A stretch of DNA of 64,000 bases from an uncultured Candidatus Saccharibacteria bacterium. GTDB taxonomy: Bacteria > Patescibacteriota > Saccharimonadia > Saccharimonadales > Saccharimonadaceae. Position 1 is the stretch's first letter. Every line of letters starts with the position of its first letter. The stretch lies in the NCBI GenBank assembly GCA_946538495.1, contig CAMNGP010000001.1:57156-121155 (forward strand), written 5' to 3'. This document shows positions 46,707 through 56,018 of the stretch, one piece after another. Made by a program: the position numbers and the translations under genes. The notes below the pieces were generated by a model. It did no database searches and was not told where the DNA came from. It saw nothing but the letters and a program-made list of their open reading frames with translations.

Positions 46707-47252
46707 ATGTTTGACACCAAAGAAGATCGCAAAAAGATGGAAGGTATCATCGAGCGATTCAAGAATGAAATGAAGAAGGTGCGCACTGGCCGCGCTCATC
46801 CAGACATGCTAGCTGGCATCAAGGTAGAGGTATATGGCCAAATGATGCCACTAAACCAGGTTTCAAATATTACCGCCTCCGATGCGACTTTGCTTGTCAT
46901 TACTCCTTTTGACCCAACCAATATCCAATCAATCGTGGCGGCAATTCGTAATGACCAATCATTGGGTCTAAATCCAGCCGACGACGGTCGCGTAATTAGG
47001 GTGCCAATTCCCGCATTAACGGAAGAGCGTCGTAAAGAAATTGTCAAAACTGCCTCGGCAAAAGTCGAAGAAGCCAAGGTTGCGCTCAGAAATGTACGCG
47101 AGGATGCGCGCAAGGCTGTAAAAGTCGCTGCCGAAATGGGCGAAGACGTCAAAAAACGCGCCGAAAAAGAAATCGATGAGATCACTAAGGAGTTTAGCGA
47201 CAAAATCGATGCAGAGTTCAAAAATAAGTCCGATGAAATAATGAAATTATGA
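46707..47252 (+). CDS. frr: Ribosome recycling factor
   Basis: VRTGRAHPDMLAGIKVEVYG; LNPADDGRVIRVPIPALTEERRKE. Confidence 0.97.
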   Translation: MFDTKEDRKKMEGIIERFKNEMKKVRTGRAHPDMLAGIKVEVYGQMMPLNQVSNITASDATLLVITPFDPTNIQSIVAAIRNDQSLGLNPADDGRVIRVPIPALTEERRKEIVKTASAKVEEAKVALRNVREDARKAVKVAAEMGEDVKKRAEKEIDEITKEFSDKIDAEFKNKSDEIMKL

Positions 47253-47923
47253 GCGAATTAAGACATTTAGGAATTATTGCAGACGGCAACAGAAGATGGG
47301 CTAAAGCCAAGGGCTTACCCACAATTGAAGGCCACAAAAAAGGGCTCGACGCGATTGAAGCCTTAATTGGCGCCGCAATTAAAGCCAAAATACCGTATAT
47401 CTCTTTTTACGTATTTAGCACCGAAAACTGGGGGCGTAGCGAGACGGAAGTTTCGTATATCATGAAACTAATTGAGACTCGGATAATTAAATACGCTGAG
47501 AAACTTGCCAAAAATAATGCAAAAATGCTGATATTGGGGTCAAGAGACAGAATCTCGCCAAAGCTAGCCAGCCTGATTGAAAAGGCCGAAAAGATTACCG
47601 AGGATTGCGATGGCATTACGGTTGGGTTTTGTTTTAACTATGGGGGTGAGCAAGAGATTGCCGATGCCGCAAACATCGCCATGGAAGCCGACGGCAAGAT
47701 TACTCCCGAAACTATCCGCAAGCACTTGTATAAGCCTGAAATCCCTGATGTCGATATGGTAGTAAGGACTTCTGGCGAAGAAAGAATATCTGGTTTTATG
47801 CTTTGGCGAGCCGCCTACGCTGAGTTCATGTTTATCAAAAAGTATTTTCCAGAAATGGGCGCCGAAGATATCCAGGATATTTTGCAGGAGTTCGAAAGTC
47901 GCAACCGTAGATTCGGAAAATAA
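47249..47923 (+). CDS. uppS: Isoprenyl (undecaprenyl) diphosphate synthase
   Basis: GIIADGNRRWAK; FYVFSTENWGR; VVRTSGEERISGFMLWRAAYAE. Confidence 0.95.
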   Translation: MSELRHLGIIADGNRRWAKAKGLPTIEGHKKGLDAIEALIGAAIKAKIPYISFYVFSTENWGRSETEVSYIMKLIETRIIKYAEKLAKNNAKMLILGSRDRISPKLASLIEKAEKITEDCDGITVGFCFNYGGEQEIADAANIAMEADGKITPETIRKHLYKPEIPDVDMVVRTSGEERISGFMLWRAAYAEFMFIKKYFPEMGAEDIQDILQEFESRNRRFGK

Positions 47924-47938
47924 TGTTATAATATGTTT

Positions 47939-49255
47939 ATGGATATATTTTTAGGTGTTATTGTTGGTCTATTAGTTTTAATGTTTTTGGTAACTGCCCA
48001 CGAATTTGGTCATTTTTTGGCGGCCAGACGCAATGGCGTGAATGTACTAGAATTTGGAATTGGCTTTCCACCCAGAGCAATCGCTTGGATTAAGGACCCT
48101 AAAACTGGCAAATGGCGCAGATTGCCAAAAAAAGAATGGAAAAAAGACGGCATGGCTAAGGTCGTCTATTCTAACGGGGAAAAATCTGAGCTTACTCAAG
48201 ATGGAATGATTTTTAGCTTAAACTGGCTGCCGATTGGTGGTTTTTGCCAGATGGACGGGGAATCGGCAGCAGATAAACGTAAAGGGACTTTTGGCGCGGC
48301 AAATTTTTGGTCTAAGACTAAGATTCTTTTTGCTGGCGTAACGATGAACTGGCTAGTGGCTTTTATTATCTTTACGATTCTTGCCTGGACTGGCATGCCA
48401 AAATTCCTCGATAATCAATTCTCCTTGCCAAATGATACCCGCATCAACAAGGAACCCGTGCAAGTGATAAATGTTGCCGAAGGGTCACCAGCTTCTGAAG
48501 CAGGTTTTAAGAATGATGATTTAATTGTGGCCGTAAACGGTGAAAAGATTGCCTACGCTGATGACATTATTAGCTACAACGAGGCGCACGCTGGCGAAGA
48601 AGTTACTTATACCATTAAAAGATTGGAAACAGTTTGCATGAATCAGCCAGATTGCTACCAAGAACCTTGTCCATGCTTGGAGGAGGGTGAGGAATGGACA
48701 GAAAGAGAGATTACGGCGAAGCTAAATCCGTCTGAAAGCGAATATTTACTTGGTGTATCGATGGCCTCGTCGCAAGCGCTATCATATTCCACTTGGTCGG
48801 CACCAATCGTAGGGGCAGGAATCACATTGCAGCTCACTGGGGAAACGTTTAAGGGCGTAGGAGTTATGTTATGGAATTTGATTTCTGGAATTGGCTCGCA
48901 GTTTAGCCCAGATGCCAGCGTGCGCGAAAGCGGACAAGAATCAATTTCAGCCGTAGGCGATTCGGTTTCTGGCCCGGTAGGGATAATCGGAGTTTTATTC
49001 CCAGCCTTTACATCGGCGGGGCCGGCCAACCTGGCGTTTCTAGCAGCATTAATTTCAGTCTCCTTGGCATGTATGAATGTTTTACCAATTCCAGCTTTGG
49101 ATGGCGGGAGGTGGCTGTTGATTGCAATCTATAAGATTCGCAAAAAAGAGCTCACTAAAGAAGTAGAAGAAAAAATCGTCTCGCGTGCCTTTATGGTGCT
49201 TTTGGCCATGATTTTTATCGTAACTATTCTAGACATCATTAGGATTGCAAACTAA
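47939..49255 (+). CDS. rseP: Site-2 protease RseP-like
   Basis: AHEFGHFLAARR; PDZ domain; NVLPIPALDGGR. Confidence 0.93.
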   Translation: MDIFLGVIVGLLVLMFLVTAHEFGHFLAARRNGVNVLEFGIGFPPRAIAWIKDPKTGKWRRLPKKEWKKDGMAKVVYSNGEKSELTQDGMIFSLNWLPIGGFCQMDGESAADKRKGTFGAANFWSKTKILFAGVTMNWLVAFIIFTILAWTGMPKFLDNQFSLPNDTRINKEPVQVINVAEGSPASEAGFKNDDLIVAVNGEKIAYADDIISYNEAHAGEEVTYTIKRLETVCMNQPDCYQEPCPCLEEGEEWTEREITAKLNPSESEYLLGVSMASSQALSYSTWSAPIVGAGITLQLTGETFKGVGVMLWNLISGIGSQFSPDASVRESGQESISAVGDSVSGPVGIIGVLFPAFTSAGPANLAFLAALISVSLACMNVLPIPALDGGRWLLIAIYKIRKKELTKEVEEKIVSRAFMVLLAMIFIVTILDIIRIAN

Positions 49256-50055
49256 TGAAAGAGAAGAAAGCGCCTAACATTTCTCCGAAAAAACAGGGGT
49301 GGCGCCATAGTTTTAAGTTGTTCCTAAAAGTATTATTTCTTTTGTGTGGAGTCGCCGCCGTTGTACTCGGCTCGCAATTATTGGTGGGCATGCTGCTAGT
49401 ATTAACACTCGGCGCAGACAAGCTATCTAGTCCTGTTGGGACAGCAATATATTCGGCTTTGTCGTATGTGCTTGCAATGATTCTTATAATTTCTCTCCCG
49501 AATCTGCTAGCAAAACGCGGAAAGCTTGGCGTAAAAAAGATGAGTCGAGAAGACTTGGGACTAAAGGACCTTCCGACCTGGACGGATTTGGGGCTCGCTC
49601 CAGTAGGATTTATCGTTTATTTAATCCTAGCAGCAGGTATTATATGGATTTTTAGCCTGTTTCCATGGTTTGATGCAGAGCAAGCACAAGATGTGGGCTT
49701 TAGCTTTTTGATTTCTGGTTTTGATAGGGTAGTAGCGTTTCTTACGCTTGTAGTGATTGCGCCAATTGCCGAAGAGATAATCTTTCGCGGTTGGCTTTAT
49801 GCAAAGATAAAGTATGCTTTGCTGAGCCGATTATCGTCCAAAATCGCAACAGCTATTGCTATTTTTCTGGTGTCAGTTTTGTTTGGCATTATGCATATGC
49901 AGTGGAACGTAGGAGTAAATGTGTTTGCGATGTCAATCGTATTATGCTTATTAAGAGAGATCACTGGCACGACATATGCCGGAATTCTGATGCATATGGT
50001 TAAAAATGGTTTGGCGTTTTATCTCTTGTATGTGGTAGGGGTAGGGGTAGGCTAA
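49255..50055 (+). CDS. CPBP-family intramembrane metalloprotease
   Basis: APIAEEIIFRGWLY; FGIMHMQWN; TGTTYAGILMHMVKNG. Confidence 0.88.
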   Translation: MKEKKAPNISPKKQGWRHSFKLFLKVLFLLCGVAAVVLGSQLLVGMLLVLTLGADKLSSPVGTAIYSALSYVLAMILIISLPNLLAKRGKLGVKKMSREDLGLKDLPTWTDLGLAPVGFIVYLILAAGIIWIFSLFPWFDAEQAQDVGFSFLISGFDRVVAFLTLVVIAPIAEEIIFRGWLYAKIKYALLSRLSSKIATAIAIFLVSVLFGIMHMQWNVGVNVFAMSIVLCLLREITGTTYAGILMHMVKNGLAFYLLYVVGVGVG

Positions 50056-50178
50056 ACCCTTTATTCTGAGTATTGAACATTGAATTAGATTTGAAGTCCA
50101 AAAATGTATATTCCTGACGCTTGCCAGCGTATGACATTTTTGGACTTTAAGTCATACGAAGAATAAAGGGTTTAGCCT
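50049..50178. repeat. Nested long inverted repeat between CPBP gene and proS
   Basis: AGGCTAAACCCTTTATTCT/AGAATAAAGGGTTTAGCCT (19 bp perfect), AAGTCCAAAAATGT/ACATTTTTGGACTT (14 bp perfect), core ACGCTTGCCAGCGT. Confidence 0.85.
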
Positions 50179-50198
50179 ATTTGTGCTATAATCATCGT

Positions 50199-51413
50199 AT
50201 GAGATTATCGAAAACTTTTGTCAAAACATTACGAGAGGCCCCAAAAGACGAAACTGCTCGCAACGGGCAATTATTAGTGAGGGCTGGTTTTATTAACAAG
50301 GAAATGGCCGGAGTATATGATTATCTGCCGCTCGGACTTCGTGTAATTGAGAACATCAAGAATATCGTTAGAGAAGAAATGAACAATATTGGCTGCGAAG
50401 AATTACTACTGACGGCCTTGCAGAACCCTGAACCTTGGGAAAAAACTGGCAGATTTAGCGATAAAGAAGTAGACGTGTGGTTTAAGACTGAACTCGCAAG
50501 TGGCGGAATGTTGGGCCTAGCGCCTACCCACGAGGAGCCAATTACCACATTGATGAAAACCTATATTTCAAGCTACAAAGATTTGCCGGTTTATGTTTAT
50601 CAATTCCAAACCAAATTCCGAAATGAGCTAAGGGCAAAATCTGGCATCTTGAGAGGTCGCGAGTTCCTGATGAAAGATCTTTACAGTTTTCATACAACAG
50701 AAAAGGACCTTGATGATTTCTACAAAAAGGTTGAGCGAGCTTACATGAATGTGTTTGAGCGACTCGGACTAGGCGAAGACACAATTGAAACTTTTGCATC
50801 GGGTGGTATGTTTTCTAAGTATTCACACGAATTCCAGACTTTACTACCCGTAGGCGAAGACACGGTTTATTATAATGCAGATAAAACCATTGCCGTCAAT
50901 AAAGAGGTTATGAACGATGAAACTCTAAAGGATTTGAATCTTAAAAGAGAAGAATTAACTGAGGGCCCCGCAGCCGAAGTTGGCAACATCTTTAAGCTTA
51001 AATTGAAATATTCGGAGCCATTAGGGCTAAAATATATTGATAAGAACAATGAGCAAAAAACAGTCTGTATGGGTTGCTACGGAATTGGAATTTCTCGCTT
51101 AATGGGTGTAGTTGCCGAAAAGTTTGCCGACGACAAAGGTCTAGTATGGCCAGAATCGATTGCGCCATTTAAATACTATTTGGTTGGCATCGGCGAAAAG
51201 GGAATGGAGCAGGCCGAAGAATACTACAAGGCGCATCAGGACGAAGTCTTGTTTGATGATCGCGACATTAGACCAGGCGAAAAATTCGCAGATGCAGAAC
51301 TAATGGGCATACCTTATCGGGTCGTGATTTCCGACAAGACTTTAGCTACTGGGTCGGCAGAAATTACCAATCGCCAAACTGGTGAAACTAAGTTAATAAA
51401 AGTACTTGACTAG
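50199..51413 (+). CDS. proS: Prolyl-tRNA synthetase, short form lacking the INS editing domain
   Basis: GVYDYLPLGLRV; LAPTHEEPIT; KFRNELRAKSGILRGREFLMKDLYSFH; GCYGIGISRLM. Confidence 0.94.
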   Translation: MRLSKTFVKTLREAPKDETARNGQLLVRAGFINKEMAGVYDYLPLGLRVIENIKNIVREEMNNIGCEELLLTALQNPEPWEKTGRFSDKEVDVWFKTELASGGMLGLAPTHEEPITTLMKTYISSYKDLPVYVYQFQTKFRNELRAKSGILRGREFLMKDLYSFHTTEKDLDDFYKKVERAYMNVFERLGLGEDTIETFASGGMFSKYSHEFQTLLPVGEDTVYYNADKTIAVNKEVMNDETLKDLNLKREELTEGPAAEVGNIFKLKLKYSEPLGLKYIDKNNEQKTVCMGCYGIGISRLMGVVAEKFADDKGLVWPESIAPFKYYLVGIGEKGMEQAEEYYKAHQDEVLFDDRDIRPGEKFADAELMGIPYRVVISDKTLATGSAEITNRQTGETKLIKVLD

Positions 51414-51462
51414 TCAGTAGTTTTTAGGTACACTGTTCTAAGACTTAAGTGGGGATATAATT

Positions 51463-51909
51463 ATGATTAAAAAAAATATCAGTTTGACTGCCGAAGGCAA
51501 AAAAGAATTAGAAAACGAATTAAATGAATTGATTAAGGGTCGCCCAGCGATTGCCGAAAAAATTGCGACCGCCAGGGCTTTTGGTGACTTATCAGAAAAC
51601 GAAGAGTATAGCTCTGCACGTAACGAACAAAAAATGGCCGAGAGTCGAATTTTAGAAATCCAGGACATTCTAAAGAACGCAAAAGTAATCCGCGGTGGCA
51701 AAAGAGACAAGGCTGTTTTAGGGGCAACCGTGGCGCTTGATATGGGTGGACGTAAAATGGAATATACCCTCGTGGGACCCACCGAGGCAAATCCACTCGA
51801 AGGGAAGATTTCTAATGAATCGCCAATCGGGAAGGCAGTTTTTGGGCGCAAAGCTGGCGACACATTCGAGTTTAATGGCAAAAAAGTCAAGATTATAGAC
51901 ATAAAATAG
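51463..51909 (+). CDS. greA: Transcription elongation factor GreA
   Basis: LTAEGKKELENEL; ARAFGDLSENEEYSSARNEQ; ISNESPIGKAVFGRKAGD. Confidence 0.96.
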   Translation: MIKKNISLTAEGKKELENELNELIKGRPAIAEKIATARAFGDLSENEEYSSARNEQKMAESRILEIQDILKNAKVIRGGKRDKAVLGATVALDMGGRKMEYTLVGPTEANPLEGKISNESPIGKAVFGRKAGDTFEFNGKKVKIIDIK

Positions 51910-51966
51910 TTAATCTGTTCGCGGTTCGCTTCGCGCCAATAAGAATTTTATGTTATAATATAAGAC

Positions 51967-53424
51967 ATGTTACTTGAAGACTATAGAAACGAAAGATTAA
52001 AGAAACTAAAAGAAATTGAAGAGCGCGGCATCGATCCGTACCCTGCAAAATCGCACCGCAATTGCAAAATTGTTGAGGTGATAGATCATTTCGACGAAAA
52101 ACAAGGCCAAGAGGTTTGCGTTGTTGGCAGAATTACCGCTATTAGATCGTTTGGTAAGTTAGTGTTTATTAAGCTACGTGATTATACTGGCGAGGTGCAG
52201 ATATTCATGAAGAGCACTGCCGACAAAACGCCAGAAGGCCTGTTTGGCGCAAAAGAGATTAAGCTGCTAGACATTGGTGACTTTATTGAGGCGACCGGCA
52301 AGATTGATAAGACTCAAACTGGCGAGATTTCAGTTTTTGCCAATTATGTTAGATTGCTAACAAAATCACTGCGTCCTTTGCCAGAAAAATTCACCAACAA
52401 GGAAGAACGCTATCGCCGACGCTACGTAGATATGAATGTGAATCCGGAAGTGCGCGAACGCCTAGTGCGTAGATCAAAATTTTGGCAGGCCACACGCGAT
52501 TTTATGAACAAGCATGGTTTCATTGAGATAAATATTCCGGTCTTAGAGCACACTACCGGTGGCGCCGATGCTGAGCCATTCGTAACCCATATGAATGCCC
52601 TTGATGAAGATTTTTATCTAAGAATTTCGCACGAGTTGCCTCTCAAGCGCTTACTGGGTGGTGGATTCGAAAAAGTCTACGATATTGGACCAAGATTTCG
52701 CAATGAGGGCGTAGACGATGAGCATTTGCCAGAACATATTGCTTTTGAGTCTTACGCCGCATACGAAAACTACGAAGATGGCATGAAATTATACGAAGAA
52801 ATGATTAAATACGTCGCCAAAGAGACTTGGGGCACGCTAAAGTTTAATGTAAATGGGTTTAATATTGACTTAGACTGTGAGTGGCCACGTATCAAATATG
52901 CAGACCTACTGAAAGAAAAATTTGATGTTGATGTGTTTAACCCCGATCGTGAACAGTTAGTAAAAATCCTAAAGGATAACGGGGTAGAAACTAATTATGA
53001 CGCTCCAGACGCCAGGTTAATTGATAACGTTTGGAAGTTAATTCGCAAAAATTCAGCTGGGCCATACTGGCTAATTGAGGAGCCTTTAAGCTTATCGCCT
53101 CTAGCAAAAAAATCTGCAACTAACCCTCTCGTGACAGAGCGCTTCCATCCAATTATTGCTGGCACTGAAATGGGGAATGGTTACTCCGAGCTAAATAATC
53201 CGATTGATCAAATGGAACGCTTCGAAGAACAACAAGCCGCGCGTGACGCTGGTGACGACGAAGCACAGATGATGGATGTAGATTTTGTCGAAATGCTAGA
53301 ATACGGTATGCCTCCGGCTTGCGGCTGGGGTAATTCAGAGCGTAATTTCTGGCTGCTTGAGGGCGTGCCAGGACGTGAGGCGGTGCCGTTTCCGACTATG
53401 CGCAAGATCGAAGAGTCTGAGTAA
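51967..53424 (+). CDS. lysS: Lysyl-tRNA synthetase class II
   Basis: GRITAIRSFGKLVFIKLRD; RRRYVDMNVNPEVRE; GFEKVYDIGPRFRNEG; truncated motif 3 region still recognisable. Confidence 0.94.
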   Translation: MLLEDYRNERLKKLKEIEERGIDPYPAKSHRNCKIVEVIDHFDEKQGQEVCVVGRITAIRSFGKLVFIKLRDYTGEVQIFMKSTADKTPEGLFGAKEIKLLDIGDFIEATGKIDKTQTGEISVFANYVRLLTKSLRPLPEKFTNKEERYRRRYVDMNVNPEVRERLVRRSKFWQATRDFMNKHGFIEINIPVLEHTTGGADAEPFVTHMNALDEDFYLRISHELPLKRLLGGGFEKVYDIGPRFRNEGVDDEHLPEHIAFESYAAYENYEDGMKLYEEMIKYVAKETWGTLKFNVNGFNIDLDCEWPRIKYADLLKEKFDVDVFNPDREQLVKILKDNGVETNYDAPDARLIDNVWKLIRKNSAGPYWLIEEPLSLSPLAKKSATNPLVTERFHPIIAGTEMGNGYSELNNPIDQMERFEEQQAARDAGDDEAQMMDVDFVEMLEYGMPPACGWGNSERNFWLLEGVPGREAVPFPTMRKIEESE

Positions 53425-53529
53425 GAGTTTTAGATATTTACTTTCAGGACACGCTGGGACGCGTCCCAAGGGGCGTTCAAGGCCGCTCGGCCAAGCTTAT
53501 GGTCCTGAAGGCAAATATCCTAAAACTCT
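53424..53529. repeat. Palindromic element (core family member) between convergent lysS and DUF167 genes
   Basis: AGAGTTTTAG.ATATTTACTTTCAGGAC/GTCCTGAAGGCAAATATCCTAAAACTCT; core TCAAGGCCGCTCGGCCAAGCTTATGGTCCTGAAGG. Confidence 0.8.
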
Positions 53530-53735
53530 ATAATTTTACTTTTTGATTTAGCACCACGAATAATTTTAATGGAAGTTTTTGGGACTTTGTAATATTTTGA
53601 GAGTAGCTTGATTAATGCATCATTGGCCTTACCGTCGTGGGCTTTGGCGCGAAGATAAATAGTTAATTCGCCTTCGTTTGTTTCGATAATTTTCTCTTGG
53701 CTGCTGCCTGGTTTTACCGTAATTGCGTATCTCAT
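53520..53735 (-). CDS. DUF167 (YggU-like) protein
   Basis: [57 protein letters not shown]. Confidence 0.88.
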   Translation of the reverse strand: MRYAITVKPGSSQEKIIETNEGELTIYLRAKAHDGKANDALIKLLSKYYKVPKTSIKIIRGAKSKSKIIEF

Positions 53736-53741
53736 GACTAT

Positions 53742-53751
53742 ATTATATAAT
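53742..53751. promoter_or_regulatory. Palindromic bidirectional -10 element ATTATATAAT
   Basis: Minus TATAAT (53747-53742) and plus TATAAT (53746-53751), each exactly 6 nt from an ATG. Confidence 0.7.
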
Positions 53752-53757
53752 AATAGA

Positions 53758-55857
53758 ATGGCAAAGTTCAAATTAGTGTCAAAATACCAGCCAACTGGCG
53801 ATCAGCCCGCTGCGATTAAACAGCTCGTAGAAGGCATTAATAGTGGCGTACATGAACAAACTTTGCTAGGCGTGACTGGGTCTGGCAAGACTTTTACCAT
53901 GGCTAACATCATTGAACAAACCCAGCGTCCGACCTTGATTCTGGCTCATAATAAAACTTTGGCCGCCCAATTATACTCTGAATTCCGCGACTTCTTTCCT
54001 GAAAATGAGGTGCATTATTTTGTATCGTATTTTGATTATTACCAGCCTGAAGCATATATTGCCTCCACGGATACTTATATCGAAAAGGATTCGGCAATTA
54101 ATGATGAGATTGACAGATTACGACATGGCGCAACCGAGGCCTTGCTCACAAGACGCGACGTCATTGTAGTATCATCCGTATCATGTATCTATGGCATTGG
54201 TTCACCTGCGCATTACGAAGAAATGTCACTACCGATGTGGCGAACAAAATCTGGCTGGATAACTGGACAGGAGCAGACTGAGCCCAGCGTGCCCTTCGGG
54301 CACGCTCCGGGCCGCTCTGGCCAAGTCCTTACGTCCCTTAGGTCAACTGGGGCTCAGTCTGCTCCTGCCCGAGTTACGCAATTGGATTTTATTCGTCGCC
54401 TTGTCGGAATGCAATATCATCGCAATGATTTGGCGTTTGAGCGAGGTAATTTTCGCGTGATGGGCGATACGATAGACCTTTATCCAGCCAATGGGGAATA
54501 TGCATATCGGTTTGAGTTCGGATTTGATACCTTAGAAGAAGTAAAAATCGTAGATCCGTTAACCTTTGCCGTGAGAGAAAGGCCAGATCACATACATATC
54601 TTTCCTAATACTCACTATGCTACGCCAATGGATCAACTAGAAAAAGCCCTGACAACGATTCGGGCAGAATTTGATGATAGATTGAAGTATTTCGAGAAGC
54701 ACCAAAAGTATCTAGAGGCACAAAGATTATCTCAACGCACCAAATATGATTTGGAAATGTTGAAAGAAACTGGCTTTGTAAAGGGTATTGAAAACTATTC
54801 CAGGCATCTAGACGGGCGAAAACCCGGCGAGCCACCGTCAACTCTACTAGATTTCTTTCCAAAGGATTTCTTGTTGATTGTTGATGAGTCTCACATGACT
54901 TTACCGCAAGTACGCGGTATGTATAATGGCGACCATGCGCGCAAGGTAGCACTGGTAGACTATGGTTTTCGCTTGCCGTCTGCTTTAGACAACCGCCCAC
55001 TTACTTATGGTGAGTTCCAGAAGCATATAAACCAGGCAGTTTACGTATCAGCTACGCCAGGAGAGTATGAACTTGAAGTTTCACCAAAACCAGCCGAACA
55101 AGTGATTCGTCCAACCGGACTTTTGGATCCCGAAATTGAGGTACGTTCGTCGGATGGACAAATTGATGATTTGATGGAGGAGATCGATAAGCGCATCGCA
55201 AAGGGCCAAAGAACGTTAATTACAACCCTCACCAAGCGTATGGCTGAAGATTTAACGGACCATTTGAAGGAACGCGGAGTTAAAACTGCTTATATCCACT
55301 CGGATATCGACACCCTGGAGCGTGGCGATATTTTGCGAGATTTACGCGCTGGCGTATACGATGTGCTGGTTGGGATTAACCTGTTGCGCGAGGGGTTGGA
55401 TTTGCCAGAGGTATCACTAGTGGCGATTTTGGATGCAGATAAAGAAGGGTTTTTACGCTCTGAGTCGGCCTTAATTCAAACGATCGGACGGGCGGCGCGT
55501 CACGAAGAAGGCAAAGTAATAATGTATGCAGATTATATTACCGAGAGTATGGAAAAAGCCATCAGCGAGACCAACCGAAGGCGCGAGATTCAAAAAGCAT
55601 ATAACGCCGAGCATGGCATTACGCCCCATTCAGTTAAGAAGGAAATTTCGGCAGGACTACGTGCAATTATTCCAGAAAAAGAGAAGGAAAATAAGCTGGA
55701 TATTAAGCGGATTCCAAAAGATGAACTACCGGCACTAATTAAACAGCTCTCTTCCGAGATGCAACTAGCGGCAGCCAATCTTGAGTTTGAACGCGCGGCG
55801 GCGTTACGTGACGAAGTAGAGAGAATCAAAGATTTTATGAATGGTGGCAAAAGGTAA
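53758..55857 (+). CDS. uvrB: Excinuclease ABC subunit UvrB, with in-frame palindromic insertion
   Basis: [84 protein letters not shown]. Confidence 0.97.
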   Translation: MAKFKLVSKYQPTGDQPAAIKQLVEGINSGVHEQTLLGVTGSGKTFTMANIIEQTQRPTLILAHNKTLAAQLYSEFRDFFPENEVHYFVSYFDYYQPEAYIASTDTYIEKDSAINDEIDRLRHGATEALLTRRDVIVVSSVSCIYGIGSPAHYEEMSLPMWRTKSGWITGQEQTEPSVPFGHAPGRSGQVLTSLRSTGAQSAPARVTQLDFIRRLVGMQYHRNDLAFERGNFRVMGDTIDLYPANGEYAYRFEFGFDTLEEVKIVDPLTFAVRERPDHIHIFPNTHYATPMDQLEKALTTIRAEFDDRLKYFEKHQKYLEAQRLSQRTKYDLEMLKETGFVKGIENYSRHLDGRKPGEPPSTLLDFFPKDFLLIVDESHMTLPQVRGMYNGDHARKVALVDYGFRLPSALDNRPLTYGEFQKHINQAVYVSATPGEYELEVSPKPAEQVIRPTGLLDPEIEVRSSDGQIDDLMEEIDKRIAKGQRTLITTLTKRMAEDLTDHLKERGVKTAYIHSDIDTLERGDILRDLRAGVYDVLVGINLLREGLDLPEVSLVAILDADKEGFLRSESALIQTIGRAARHEEGKVIMYADYITESMEKAISETNRRREIQKAYNAEHGITPHSVKKEISAGLRAIIPEKEKENKLDIKRIPKDELPALIKQLSSEMQLAAANLEFERAAALRDEVERIKDFMNGGKR
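54268..54367. repeat. Palindromic element inside uvrB ORF
   Basis: CAGGAGCAGACTGAGCCC/GGGCTCAGTCTGCTCCTG (18 bp perfect); inner AGCGTGCC-CTTCG-GGCACGCT; core GGGCCGCTCTGGCCAAG. Confidence 0.85.
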
Positions 55858-55892
55858 TTATTGCCGAGTTTTGTTCGGGAATTGTTCGGTTG

Positions 55893-55985
55893 TACGCTAG
55901 ATGTGGCACATAACGCTAGATATAGCGTAGGGTGGCTACTATATATTATATATAGCGTGGTATACCTTAAGTTACTGTTAAGCTA
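55893..55985. repeat. Conserved 3' flank of second Fib_succ_major gene, inverted copy of 31561-31656
   Basis: Reverse complement aligns with 31561-31656. Confidence 0.8.
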
Positions 55986-56018
55986 TAACACTAGGTCACC
56001 GCCAGAGCTACCACCTGA

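Noticed and set aside
50199-51413. ProRS lacking the editing insertion considered a novelty
   Set aside because: Short ProRS without the INS domain is known in several bacterial lineages.
51905-51950. GCGGTTCGCTTCGCG short inverted repeat before lysS
   Set aside because: Short and lacks the shared palindrome core; insufficient to call a family member.
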